Origin: SLSG01 sp964477035
GTDB taxonomy: Bacteria; Bacteroidota; Bacteroidia; Bacteroidales; UBA7960
Direction of reading: 5' to 3'
DNA length: 64,000 bases
NCBI GenBank assembly: GCA_964477035.1
Contig: CAYZCW010000004.1
Location: 235,689 to 299,688 of the forward strand
This document shows positions 50,138 through 58,188 of this stretch, piece by piece. Position 1 is the stretch's first letter; every line of letters begins with the position of its first letter. Position numbers and translations under genes: made by a program. The notes below the pieces were generated by a model that worked only from the letters and a program-made list of their open reading frames with translations, ran no database searches and was not told where the DNA came from.

Positions 50138-51106
50138 TTAATCCACCCGGTGCGGGGTTTCCTGTGGTTTCGCCGGGACCGCCTGCTGCCCGTCCTGAGT
50201 CCGGACCCGGCCCCTGGGGTGGAATGATACCAGGTTCTCCCGCAGGTAGTCCCTGTCAAGGTGTGTGTAAATCTCGGTGGTGATGATGGACTCATGCCCC
50301 AGCATGTCCTGGACGGCCCTCAGGTCTGCCCCGCCCTCCACCAGGTGGGTGGCGAAACTGTGGCGGAAGGTGTGGGGACTGATGTTTTTCCCGATGCCGG
50401 CCTCCCGGGCCAGTTTCTTGACAATGAGGAAGACCATCTCCCGTGTCAGCTTCCTGCCCAGGCGGTTAAGGAACAAATAATCTTCCTGGAGCCTGCCGGG
50501 CTGCACCAGGCTGCGGGGCCCTTCAAGATACAGGAGGATCTGTTTTTTTGCTTCCCTGCCCAGGGGCACCAGCCGTTGTTTGTTGCCTTTGCCCGTGATC
50601 CGGATGAATTCGGCTTTCAGCTGCAGGTCTGACAGCTTCAGGTTCACCAGTTCCGAAACCCTCAGTCCGCATCCGTAGAGGGTCTCGATGATGGCCAGGT
50701 TGCGCTGGCCCTGTGGCCGGCTTCTGTCGATGCCCGCAATGATGCGTTCAATCTCGTGTATGCTGAGTACTTCGGGCAACCGCCGACTCAATCTGGGGCC
50801 TTCGAGGGAACGGGCCGGGTTGTTCTCCACGATCCCCTCCACCAACAGGTACTGGTAAAAGGCCTTGATGCCTGAGATGATGCGTGCCTGGGTGCGTTCA
50901 CACACCCCGAGCATGGCCACCCAGCGGACAAATTCACGCAGCTGTTCCGTGCCCACCTTGTCGGGTCCTGCGGATTGGCCGGCAAGCTCCAGGTAGCGGG
51001 TGAGCTTCTGAAGGTCTGACACATAGGCATGAATGGAATGCCCGGACAGGCTGCGCTCCAGCCTCAGATGGTTCTCAAATCCTGTTTTCCAGTGCGTCCA
51101 GTTCAT
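50138..51106 (-). CDS. xerD: Tyrosine recombinase XerD-like
   Basis: 322 residues from MNWTHWKTGFENHLRLERSLS. N-terminal SAM-like core-binding domain (LTRYLELAG, AFYQYLLVEGIVENNPA) and catalytic domain with all six residues: R in TLYGCGLRVSELVNL, K in ITGKGNKQRLVPL, H-x-x-R in SPHTFRHSFATHLVEGG, H in LGHESIITTEIY and the nucleophile Tyr in EIYTHLDRDYL. Housekeeping Xer recombinases resolve chromosome dimers at dif; no dif site was recognised nearby. C-terminal 25 residues are an extra tail. Single gene; earlier in-frame Met at 51112 and 51148 are less likely. Confidence 0.92.
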   Translation of the reverse strand: MNWTHWKTGFENHLRLERSLSGHSIHAYVSDLQKLTRYLELAGQSAGPDKVGTEQLREFVRWVAMLGVCERTQARIISGIKAFYQYLLVEGIVENNPARSLEGPRLSRRLPEVLSIHEIERIIAGIDRSRPQGQRNLAIIETLYGCGLRVSELVNLKLSDLQLKAEFIRITGKGNKQRLVPLGREAKKQILLYLEGPRSLVQPGRLQEDYLFLNRLGRKLTREMVFLIVKKLAREAGIGKNISPHTFRHSFATHLVEGGADLRAVQDMLGHESIITTEIYTHLDRDYLRENLVSFHPRGRVRTQDGQQAVPAKPQETPHRVD

Positions 51107-51193
51107 AATCATGCCCCCTTTTCGGACGGAAACCCCATCCCGGTCCATTGCCCACTGGGAGCCCTAAAGTAATAAATTTTGACATGCCCTCGT

Positions 51194-51225
51194 TTTGACA
51201 GGCTGCCCCAATTTAAGTACCTTTA
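51194..51225 (+). promoter_or_regulatory. Promoter of the Yip1 / M23 gene pair
   Basis: TTTG (51194-51197), 20 bases, TACCTTTA (51218-51225), one mismatch from consensus at the last base. Start near 51231 supports an ATG downstream of it for the Yip1 gene. Confidence 0.55.
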
Positions 51226-51280
51226 TCCCGGATTGCTGTGTGCCCATTTTAAACAGGCTGTATTGAAACCCTCCCTCCAA

Positions 51281-51814
51281 ATGCTTGTCTTTTTGGCCGT
51301 TTTTTCCAGGCCGGCCCGGGCCTTCGCGCTGGCCGGCGATCCCGGGATGCAGGCCAACCGTTTTTTCGTCCTGTACGGCATGCCCCTGCTGCTGGCCGGT
51401 TCGGCCGGCCGGATGCTTTTGCTGGGGGGGGAAGGTCCCCCCGGATTGTTTGTTTTCCTGTCCAACCTGCTTGCTTTTGTTATTGCCCTGCCGGCCGGCT
51501 CCTGGATGATCGCCCGCATGGCTCCCTCTTTCGGCTCCCGGGCCGGACGGGAGGAGGTCTTCAAGCTGGTGGTGCTGTCCATGACCCCCTTTCTTCTGGC
51601 CCAGGTGGTGGCGGGCCTGTTTCCCGCCCTGTCCTGGCTTGGCTATGCAGGACTGGCCTGGGCCCTGATTGTCTATTGGCAGGGGCTGGGCCCGATGGCC
51701 GGCACCCCCCGGCCCAAAGCCACCGGATTTGCCCTGGTGTCCTTTTTTATCCTCCTGGGGTTGTCCTGGATCCTCCAGCTGTTTTTTGCCGGTTTTATTA
51801 TTTTTGCAACCTGA
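51281..51814 (+). CDS. Yip1 family membrane protein
   Basis: 177 residues from MLVFLAVFSRPARAFALAGD; the N-terminal RPARAF pattern is usual for Yip1 proteins and the promoter excludes the longer 51179 reading. About five hydrophobic helices: LYGMPLLLAGSAGRMLLLGG, LFVFLSNLLAFVIALPAGSW, MTPFLLAQVVAGLFPALSWL, GYAGLAWALIVYWQGL and FALVSFFILLGLSWILQLFF. Inner-membrane protein of unknown function. The next gene (M23 peptidase) begins 12 bases later, so the two form an operon. Confidence 0.75.
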   Translation: MLVFLAVFSRPARAFALAGDPGMQANRFFVLYGMPLLLAGSAGRMLLLGGEGPPGLFVFLSNLLAFVIALPAGSWMIARMAPSFGSRAGREEVFKLVVLSMTPFLLAQVVAGLFPALSWLGYAGLAWALIVYWQGLGPMAGTPRPKATGFALVSFFILLGLSWILQLFFAGFIIFAT

Positions 51815-51826
51815 TTTCATGTCCCG

Positions 51827-53083
51827 ATGACCCGTCCAGGAAATAAAGCCTTTTTCACATACGCCCTGGTCCTGGCCAGCCTGTTGCTCATCATGGTGCT
51901 TGCCCGGATGATGCTTTCCACGCCCCGTGAACAGGCAGAAGCCGTAATGGAGGAACCGGAGGAGGTGCTTCCATTACTGGACGTGTTTGGCTTTCCGGCA
52001 GGGGAGTTTATCGTGGAGTCGGACGTGGTCCGCCCCCGCCAGACCCTGTCCCATATCCTGGGCGGTTTCGGCCTGGGACCGGCACGGATCGATGCCGTGG
52101 CCCGGGGCATGGAGGAAGTCTTCAGCCCGCGCCGCATACGGCAGGGTCAGGCCTACCACGGGTACCTGCATGCTGCGGGGGACATTCGCTATTTTGTCTA
52201 TGAGATCTCTCCCCTTGAATACCTGGTGATCGACCTGGACGATTCCCTGCAGGTTAGCCGCCGGGAAAAAGAGGTGACCCGGGTGATGCGTGAGGCCTCC
52301 GGGGTCATCCACTCCTCTCTGTGGAACGTGCTGAGCGAACAGGGCCTGCCGGCCACCCTGGCCATCCGCCTGTCGGAGGTGCTTGCCTGGGAGGTGGACT
52401 TTTCCCGCATTCAACGGGGCGACCGATTCAAGGTGGTTTACGGGGAAAACCTGGTCGGGGACGAGGCGATCGGGGTGGCAGGCATCGAGGCCGTGTGGTT
52501 TGTTCACCGGGACCGCGAAATTCTGGGCTTCCGGTTCGAGCAGGACACCATCCGCGGTTTCTTCAACCCGGCAGGAGACAACCTCAGAAAAGTGTTCCTG
52601 AAGATGCCCCTTGCGTTCGGACGCATTTCCTCCCGTTTCTCCCACAGCCGCCTGCATCCCGTTTTGAAGCAGCGGCGGCCGCATTACGGCACCGATTACG
52701 CAGCCCCGCACGGCACGCCCATACTCAGCGTGGGAGACGGGGTGGTGACGCAGGCAACCTATTCCGGAGGCAACGGCAACTACGTGCGCATACGCCACAA
52801 TGCGGTGTACGAAACCCAGTACCTGCACATGTCCCGCTTCGCCAACGGCATCCGTCCGGGCAGCCGGGTCGAGCAGGGACAGGTCATCGGTTACGTGGGC
52901 AGTACCGGACTGGCCACCGGTCCCCACGTCTGTTTCAGGTTCTGGAAAAACGGGCAGCAGGTGGATCATCTGAGGGAGGAGTTCCCCAGCGCGGATCCCT
53001 TGCCGGAGGCATATCACGAGTCTTTCTTTGCGTTGCGCGACAGCCTGATGGTTCTGCTGGACAGGATTCCCTTAACCGACTGA
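51827..53083 (+). CDS. M23 family metallopeptidase, membrane anchored
   Basis: 418 residues. A single N-terminal membrane helix (residues 11-30), then an OapA/LysM-like region, and the LytM (M23) domain from about 262. Zinc ligands H286 and D290 are in HYGTDYAAP; catalytic-type His at H334 (QYLHMS) and H367. The HxH motif reads GPHVCFRFW: the third zinc ligand, normally His, is Cys369. Similar TGPHVCxRFW readings are known to me from other Bacteroidota, so this is probably a lineage feature rather than a lesion. It likely trims peptidoglycan cross-links or cleaves peptide bridges in the periplasm. Operon with the Yip1 gene. Confidence 0.9.
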   Translation: MTRPGNKAFFTYALVLASLLLIMVLARMMLSTPREQAEAVMEEPEEVLPLLDVFGFPAGEFIVESDVVRPRQTLSHILGGFGLGPARIDAVARGMEEVFSPRRIRQGQAYHGYLHAAGDIRYFVYEISPLEYLVIDLDDSLQVSRREKEVTRVMREASGVIHSSLWNVLSEQGLPATLAIRLSEVLAWEVDFSRIQRGDRFKVVYGENLVGDEAIGVAGIEAVWFVHRDREILGFRFEQDTIRGFFNPAGDNLRKVFLKMPLAFGRISSRFSHSRLHPVLKQRRPHYGTDYAAPHGTPILSVGDGVVTQATYSGGNGNYVRIRHNAVYETQYLHMSRFANGIRPGSRVEQGQVIGYVGSTGLATGPHVCFRFWKNGQQVDHLREEFPSADPLPEAYHESFFALRDSLMVLLDRIPLTD

Positions 53084-53106
53084 AAAGGGGGGGCTGCAGC
53101 CCGCGA

Positions 53107-53937
53107 CTACCGGTCATTGCGGATTGCCTCCCGGATGCGTACCAGCTCCGTGAGCAGCCTTTCCAGACGGTCGAGCCGGAGCATGTTCGCCCCGTCCGAC
53201 CGGGCATTCGCAGGGTCCGGGTGGGTCTCGATGAACAGGCCGTCGGCTCCAGCCGCGATGCCGGCCCTGGCCATGGTGGCGATCAGGTGGGGGAGGCCCC
53301 CGCTGACCCCGGCAGCCTGGTTGGGTTGCTGCAGGGAATGGGTCACATCCAGGACCACCGGCACCTGGAATTCCTGCATGGCCGGTATGCCCCGGAAATC
53401 AACCACCAGGTCGCCGTAACCAAAGGTGGTGCCCCTTTCAGTGGCCAGGACGCCTTGGTTTCCGGTGGAGCGGACCTTGTCGATGGCATAGCCCATGGCT
53501 TTGGGAGACAGGAATTGCCCTTTTTTGATGTTGACGGCCTTGCCGGTCTGTCCGGCCGCCAGCAGCAATTCGGTCTGCCGGCAGAGGAAGGCCGGGATCT
53601 GCAGGACGTCCACCCGGGAGGCCGCCATGTAGGCTTCCTCATTGGTGTGGATGTCGGTCAGTACCGGCACATCAAATTCCTTTCCGATCCGTCCCAGGAG
53701 GTTCAGGGCGATTTCATCCCCGATCCCGGAAAAGCTCTCCAGCCTGGAGCGGTTGGCCTTCTTGTAGGAAGCCTTGAAGATGTATGGGATGCCGAGCGAC
53801 CGCGTGATCCGGATGACCTCTTCCGCGATGGCGAATCCCATGTCCTCGTCCTCCAGCACGCAGGGGCCGGCGATGAGGAAAAAGCCCTCCCGGATGCCTC
53901 CGGGTGGGTTGATGATTTGTTGAAGGACAGCATTCAT
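53107..53937 (-). CDS. kdsA: 3-deoxy-8-phosphooctulonate synthase (KDO8P synthase)
   Basis: 276 residues. FLIAGPCVLEDEDMGFAIAE carries Cys26, the metal-binding Cys of the metal-dependent class (metal-free enzymes have Asn here). Further family motifs are IFKASYKKANRSRLESFSG, VPVLTDIHTNEEA, NIKKGQFLSPKAM, LATERGTTFGYGDLVVDFR and DVTHSLQQPN. Joins PEP and arabinose-5-phosphate in lipid A/LPS inner-core synthesis. Third gene of a Sua5-cupin-kdsA unit on the minus strand; cupin gene ends 46 bases upstream. Confidence 0.96.
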   Translation of the reverse strand: MNAVLQQIINPPGGIREGFFLIAGPCVLEDEDMGFAIAEEVIRITRSLGIPYIFKASYKKANRSRLESFSGIGDEIALNLLGRIGKEFDVPVLTDIHTNEEAYMAASRVDVLQIPAFLCRQTELLLAAGQTGKAVNIKKGQFLSPKAMGYAIDKVRSTGNQGVLATERGTTFGYGDLVVDFRGIPAMQEFQVPVVLDVTHSLQQPNQAAGVSGGLPHLIATMARAGIAAGADGLFIETHPDPANARSDGANMLRLDRLERLLTELVRIREAIRNDR

Positions 53938-53983
53938 GCCTGGTGTCGTTTTTTGTTTTATGGCAGGTCCCGGCCGGCGTTCT

Positions 53984-54310
53984 TCAGGGGAAATGAACGG
54001 CCACCCAGGTACATTCCGGGTTCTTGCTGGTATAGGTGACGCGGTGTTTCATCCCTGCCGGCAAAAAGAGACAGTCCCCTTCCGCAAGATGCACCATGCG
54101 CCCGCCCTCAAACTCCAGGCTGGCCCTCCCACGGGCCACAAGCACCCATTCGTTGGTTTGCTGTTCGTACCAGAAGTCCGGGGGAGAGACATGGCCCCGG
54201 CTGATGATGCGTTCGATGCGCAGGTCCTGAACCGCCAGCAGGTCCTCCGTGTATTCCCTGCCGGGATCCTGTGGCCGCCCCGTGTCCGCATAAATGTTTT
54301 TAACCCGCAT
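53984..54310 (-). CDS. Small cupin domain protein
   Basis: 108 residues. WYEQQTNEWVLVARGRASLE (motif 1 region) and LAEGDCLFLPAGMKHRVTYT (motif 2) form a single jelly-roll cupin. Metal ligands of motif 1 are reduced (the usual HxH is absent; EQQTNEW contains the conserved Glu), so metal binding is uncertain. Start at 54310 (MRVKNIYADTG) is preferred to the one 10 residues earlier. It lies 30 bases after the Sua5 gene and before kdsA, with no clear link to either. Confidence 0.82.
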   Translation of the reverse strand: MRVKNIYADTGRPQDPGREYTEDLLAVQDLRIERIISRGHVSPPDFWYEQQTNEWVLVARGRASLEFEGGRMVHLAEGDCLFLPAGMKHRVTYTSKNPECTWVAVHFP

Positions 54311-54340
54311 GGCGCGATGGCTTTTTTGTGGGCCTGTCAA

Positions 54341-54961
54341 TCAGAGGATGTCTTCCAGCTGGCCCTTCCCCTGCCGGACCAGCAACAGTTCATCGGTGGT
54401 GCAGTCGATGACCGTGGAGGCCTGGTTGTCTCCAAAACCGCCGTCGATCACCATATCCACCAGGTTCTCATATTTTTCATGGATCAGTTCCGGATCGGTG
54501 GTGTACTCCAGGATCTCGTCGTCGTCGTATACCGAGGTGGAAATGATCGGGTTGCCCAGCTCCCGGACAATCTCCCGCGCGATGTTGTTGTCGGGGACCC
54601 GGATGCCGACGGTTTTTTTCCTGCTCTGAAACAACTTGGGGACACGGGCATTGGCATTGAGGATGAAGGTAAAGGGCCCGGGGAGTCCCTTCTTCATGGC
54701 CTTGTACACGCTGGTACTGAATGGCCGGGTCAGGTCGGATATGTGTTGCAGGTCCTCACAGATCAGGGAGAAATTGGCTTTTTCCGGGCGAATGCCCTTG
54801 ATCAGGGCCACCCGTTCCACCGCCCTGGGCTGGTGGATGTCACAACCTATGGCATATACGGTGTCGGTGGGGTAGATGATGACCCCTCCCTGGCGCAAAC
54901 ATCCGACAACCATCTGGATGAAACGGGCATTGGGGTTTTCGGGATACATTTTGATCAGCAT
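54341..54961 (-). CDS. L-threonylcarbamoyladenylate synthase family (Sua5/YciO/YrdC)
   Basis: 206 residues. VGCLRQGGVIIYPTDTVYAIGCDIH is the KxR-type entry (here RQGG), followed by LIKGIRPEKANFSLICEDLQ and GPFTFILNANARVPKL, then GIRVPDNNIAREIVRELGNPIISTSVY. Either it makes TC-AMP for tRNA t6A or it is the YciO paralogue; the lack of the Sua5 C-terminal domain and the RPEKANFSL reading (rather than KRP) favour YciO/YrdC. Start 54961 is set by the -7 box at 54983-54990. Confidence 0.86.
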   Translation of the reverse strand: MLIKMYPENPNARFIQMVVGCLRQGGVIIYPTDTVYAIGCDIHQPRAVERVALIKGIRPEKANFSLICEDLQHISDLTRPFSTSVYKAMKKGLPGPFTFILNANARVPKLFQSRKKTVGIRVPDNNIAREIVRELGNPIISTSVYDDDEILEYTTDPELIHEKYENLVDMVIDGGFGDNQASTVIDCTTDELLLVRQGKGQLEDIL

Positions 54962-54982
54962 ACCTGGTCTTCTGGTTTTTTG

Positions 54983-54990
54983 CAAAGTTA
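54983..54990 (-). promoter_or_regulatory. -7 box for the Sua5-cupin-kdsA unit
   Basis: Minus strand reads TAACTTTG, 21 bases before the ATG at 54961. Confidence 0.6.
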
Positions 54991-55037
54991 ATTGTTTTGT
55001 ACAATGAGCGTCCCGGGCATCCATTTTTATAAAATGC

Positions 55038-55045
55038 TACCTTTG
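55038..55045 (+). promoter_or_regulatory. -7 box with ATG four bases downstream (leaderless)
   Basis: TACCTTTG, CGCC, ATG at 55050. Same spacing as the rRNA methyltransferase and DUF6452 promoters. Confidence 0.6.
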
Positions 55046-55049
55046 CGCC

Positions 55050-56594
55050 ATGCAACGAATTCCATCCCGGTTTGCGGGCTTTTTCTCTGCGCTCCTGTTT
55101 GTTGCGGTACCCTTGTTTCTTTCTGCAACGGAAAAGGAACCCCTGCGGGATACCATTCCGTTCAGGCAGGTGTATTCCTTCACGCCTTACCCCGGGGAGG
55201 CCGGGCGGCACGTGAACCATTTCCTGCAAAAGATTGCAGAAGGCAGCGGCAAGCTGAGGGTGGTCACCACCTGGTCGGTCTTCGGGAATCTCTATTACCG
55301 GCTGATGCCCTCCCGACAGGGCGGGGGCTGCATCCTGGAGCTGTCCCTGGGCAGGACCGGGGTTTCGGGAGATTCCCGTTACGGGGATTTCAGCCTGGCA
55401 GAGGTACTGGTGCCCGACCTTTTGTCATTCCAGCTGGGGGTCTACGATGCGCAATGGAATCCCCTGGCAAAGGTATCCCGTTCCCCCATGAAACTGGAAG
55501 GGGAGGGCCAGGTGCTGCTGATCCTCCCCCTGGGTCGTTCTTGCGGGGAGGGCCCTGTCAGGGTGGAGCCGGGACCATTGACCTTCTATTATTCGGATGG
55601 GGCCCGTGCACGTTTCGACAACTGGTTTCAGATCCTGGAGACATACTACGGGGGAGGTGAACTGCTTGGCCGGGCGGACTCCATCCTTTCCGGCCTGTCG
55701 CCCGGGGACCCGGACCGGCTCCTGCTGGATGAGTTCCTCCTTTGTGAAGCCGAGCAACTGCTGGCCCGCTTCGACCAGGCCGCCTTCCTGAAGGCGGAGG
55801 GCATCCGGGGCAGCGACCCGGAGGACTTGCTGCCATGGCGGCAGCGGCTGTCCGCTCTGGCTGGGACACTTCGCCTGCGTTTCAACCAGGGGATTGCCGG
55901 GATCGACAGCCTGTACCATGCCGCGGGTCGCCAGGCATTGAGTGATACCCTGCCTGGCCTGGCGGAGCAACACTTCAGGGCCGCCCTGGTCTACAACCCG
56001 TTTCATTCCGGGGCCAACCTCGGCCTGGCGGCCCTGGAGCACGAACAGCTTCACCACCGGGAAGCCTTGAGGAGGCTGGGGGATATGCTGGGCAGGCACC
56101 ACCCGGTGGGCGGCTGGCTGGGGAAGACCAGGGACCTTTCGGGTCTCGTCCTGGACTCCCTGTTTTCCCAGGCGAGGGAGGCCCTGGCCGATGGCCGCTT
56201 TCTGGAGGGGCTGGACATACTGGGTGAGGTGGAGCGGTTCTGCGGGACGGCCGCAGGCTGGTATCCCTGTCCGCCTGCGCTGGACGTCCTGCTGAGGGAG
56301 GCCCACCGGGGCATGTTCCAGTCCTTCATGACGGTCTCCCACAGGGCCTTCCGCAACGACAACCTGGACTACTGCCTCACTTATGTACGCAGCGCAATGG
56401 ATTACCAGCAGGCCTGGATGCAGTACCTGCCGGACCGCAGTGAGGCGATGCTGCTGTTGCAGATGATTGTGAACCGGCACCTGCAGAAGGGCGATGCCCT
56501 GAGGGATTCGGGGCAGACGGAAGCGGCCGGATACCACCACGAAGCGGCCAGGGCCCTGTGCGGGGAATTTCCCTTTCTGATCTGTGATCTCTGA
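55050..56594 (+). CDS. Hypothetical secreted protein with TPR-like C-terminal half
   Basis: 514 residues with a signal peptide (FFSALLFVAVPLFLSATEKE). I recognise no named family. The first 190 residues look beta-rich (DTIPFRQVYSFTPYPGEAGR, LRVVTTWSVFGNLYYRLMPS, LSFQLGVYDAQWNPLAKV). From about 280 onward, short helical repeats with TPR-like spacing appear (LAEQHFRAALVYNPFHSGANLGLAALEHEQ; SQAREALADGRFLEGLDILGEVERF). It may be an outer-membrane or periplasmic scaffold. It stands alone, divergent from the Sua5 gene and convergent with the GNAT/nitrilase gene. Confidence 0.65.
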   Translation: MQRIPSRFAGFFSALLFVAVPLFLSATEKEPLRDTIPFRQVYSFTPYPGEAGRHVNHFLQKIAEGSGKLRVVTTWSVFGNLYYRLMPSRQGGGCILELSLGRTGVSGDSRYGDFSLAEVLVPDLLSFQLGVYDAQWNPLAKVSRSPMKLEGEGQVLLILPLGRSCGEGPVRVEPGPLTFYYSDGARARFDNWFQILETYYGGGELLGRADSILSGLSPGDPDRLLLDEFLLCEAEQLLARFDQAAFLKAEGIRGSDPEDLLPWRQRLSALAGTLRLRFNQGIAGIDSLYHAAGRQALSDTLPGLAEQHFRAALVYNPFHSGANLGLAALEHEQLHHREALRRLGDMLGRHHPVGGWLGKTRDLSGLVLDSLFSQAREALADGRFLEGLDILGEVERFCGTAAGWYPCPPALDVLLREAHRGMFQSFMTVSHRAFRNDNLDYCLTYVRSAMDYQQAWMQYLPDRSEAMLLLQMIVNRHLQKGDALRDSGQTEAAGYHHEAARALCGEFPFLICDL

Positions 56595-56624
56595 GCTCTT
56601 TACCACGCGGCGCGGTCCCCGCCG

Positions 56625-58187
56625 TCAATCCTCCTGGTGTATGCCGGGGTTTTCGTCCAGGGCCACGATGCGGTAGAGGTCGGTGCGGCGGTCGTTCCAG
56701 TTGGTGACCGTGCCCCGGTTGCGGTGCCGCTTGAGCAGCTCCAGGTCGATGTCGTTGATGATGACCGTCTCCACATTGGGGGTGCATTCCCCTGCGATGG
56801 CATCCCGGGCAAAGGAGAAGTCTGACGGGGTGAAAATGCCCGACTGGGCATACTGAATGTCCATGTTGTCGACCTGGGGCAGGTTGCCGACCGTGCCGGC
56901 AATGGCCACGAAGATCTGGTTTTCCACGCAGCGCGCCTGGGCGCAGTAGCGCACCCTGAGGTAACCCTGCCTGTCGTCCGTGCAGAAGGGCACAAAGATC
57001 AGGCGGGTGCCACGTTCCACCGCGATCCTGGCGAGCTCCGGAAACTCGATGTCATAGCATATCAGGATGGATATTCTGCCCTTGTCGGTCTCGAAGACCT
57101 CGATGGCGTTCCCCGGCTGTACCCCCCACCATTTCTTTTCATTGGGGGTGATGTGCAGCTTGTACTGCTTGCCGATCTCCCCGTTGCGCTTGAACAGGTA
57201 GGCGATGTTGTACAGGTTGTCGCCTTCCGGGGTAAAATGGGAACCTGCCACGATGTTGATGTTGTACTTGATGGCCAGTTCACTGAAAAGCTCCAGGTAT
57301 TGTTCCGTGAATTCCCCGATCTTTCGCGCGGCCGTTCCCGGCTCCTCCTTGGGGAAGAGGGACAGGAGCTGCAGGGTAAACATCTCGGGAAACAGCACGA
57401 AATCGCTCTTGTAGCCGGAGGCCACATCCACAAAGTACTCGCACTGGATGGCGAATTCTTCAAAGCCCTTGATCGGTCGCATCTGGTACTGCACCACGCA
57501 GATCCTCACCGGGGCAGCGGCCAGGAACTGCCGCTCCTTTTCTTCCTTGTAATCGAAATTCGTCCATTCCAGGTAGGTGGCATAGCCGGCCGACTCATTA
57601 TCATCGTCCAGGTACTGGCGGATGATCTTTTTCAGGGAAAAGCCGTTGGAAAGCTGGGGGGTGAGCACCGGGTCGAAGATGGCCCGGCTGGTGACCCTGT
57701 CCACATATTGGCTGATGCCCATCTTATCGTGGTAGTTGCGGTAGCCAGGCAACCGGCCCCCGATGACGATCCGTCGGAGGTTGAGCCGGCGCACCAGCTC
57801 TTTGCGGGCCTCGTAAAGCCGGGTGGCCAGCTTCATGCCGCGGAATTCCGGGTGGACCATGATCTCCATGCCGTACAGGGTGTCCCCTTCCGGGTCGTGC
57901 GTCCCGATGTTGCCGTGGTCACAGACCTCGTCCCAGCTCATGTTCATGTCGAAGTCTTCCGAGTCAATGACCAGGCTGCCGGAGGAGGCCACCAGCCTGT
58001 CGTCGATCTCCACCACGATCTGTCCCTCCGGAAAGCGTGACAACTGGTTCTCGATGTTTTCACGGGTCCAGACCTGCATGCCCGGAAAGCAGATCTTCTG
58101 CATGGATACGAGCTGTTCAAAGTCCTCCATGCGCAGGGACCGGATGTGCAGCTGGTATTCGAATTCGTGGATGTCGATTTTTTCCAT
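56625..58187 (-). CDS. GNAT acetyltransferase fused to nitrilase-family hydrolase
   Basis: 520 residues. The N-terminal ~210 residues are a GNAT domain (QKICFPGMQVWTRENIENQL, GMEIMVHPEFRGMKLATRLY as motif A). Residues ~230-510 are a carbon-nitrogen hydrolase with the Glu-Lys-Cys triad: LFPEMFTLQ (Glu), YKLHITPNEKKWW (Lys) and ILICYDIEFPELA (Cys). This domain order is a known fusion family (GNAT/carbon-nitrogen hydrolase); the reaction is not known, but the pairing suggests acylation and amide cleavage of the same small metabolite. ATG lies one base after the SDR stop, so it is translated with the SDR gene. Confidence 0.92.
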   Translation of the reverse strand: MEKIDIHEFEYQLHIRSLRMEDFEQLVSMQKICFPGMQVWTRENIENQLSRFPEGQIVVEIDDRLVASSGSLVIDSEDFDMNMSWDEVCDHGNIGTHDPEGDTLYGMEIMVHPEFRGMKLATRLYEARKELVRRLNLRRIVIGGRLPGYRNYHDKMGISQYVDRVTSRAIFDPVLTPQLSNGFSLKKIIRQYLDDDNESAGYATYLEWTNFDYKEEKERQFLAAAPVRICVVQYQMRPIKGFEEFAIQCEYFVDVASGYKSDFVLFPEMFTLQLLSLFPKEEPGTAARKIGEFTEQYLELFSELAIKYNINIVAGSHFTPEGDNLYNIAYLFKRNGEIGKQYKLHITPNEKKWWGVQPGNAIEVFETDKGRISILICYDIEFPELARIAVERGTRLIFVPFCTDDRQGYLRVRYCAQARCVENQIFVAIAGTVGNLPQVDNMDIQYAQSGIFTPSDFSFARDAIAGECTPNVETVIINDIDLELLKRHRNRGTVTNWNDRRTDLYRIVALDENPGIHQED

Positions 58188-58188
58188 G

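Noticed and set aside
50138..51106. Tyrosine recombinase as a sign of an integrated element
   Set aside because: Sequence is XerD-like with no attachment site, tRNA junction, or phage/ICE genes nearby; housekeeping Xer is the simpler reading.
52321..54039. 572-residue plus-strand open reading
   Set aside because: Out of frame with the M23 gene and antisense to kdsA; composition is non-protein-like (Arg/Gly/Pro/His).
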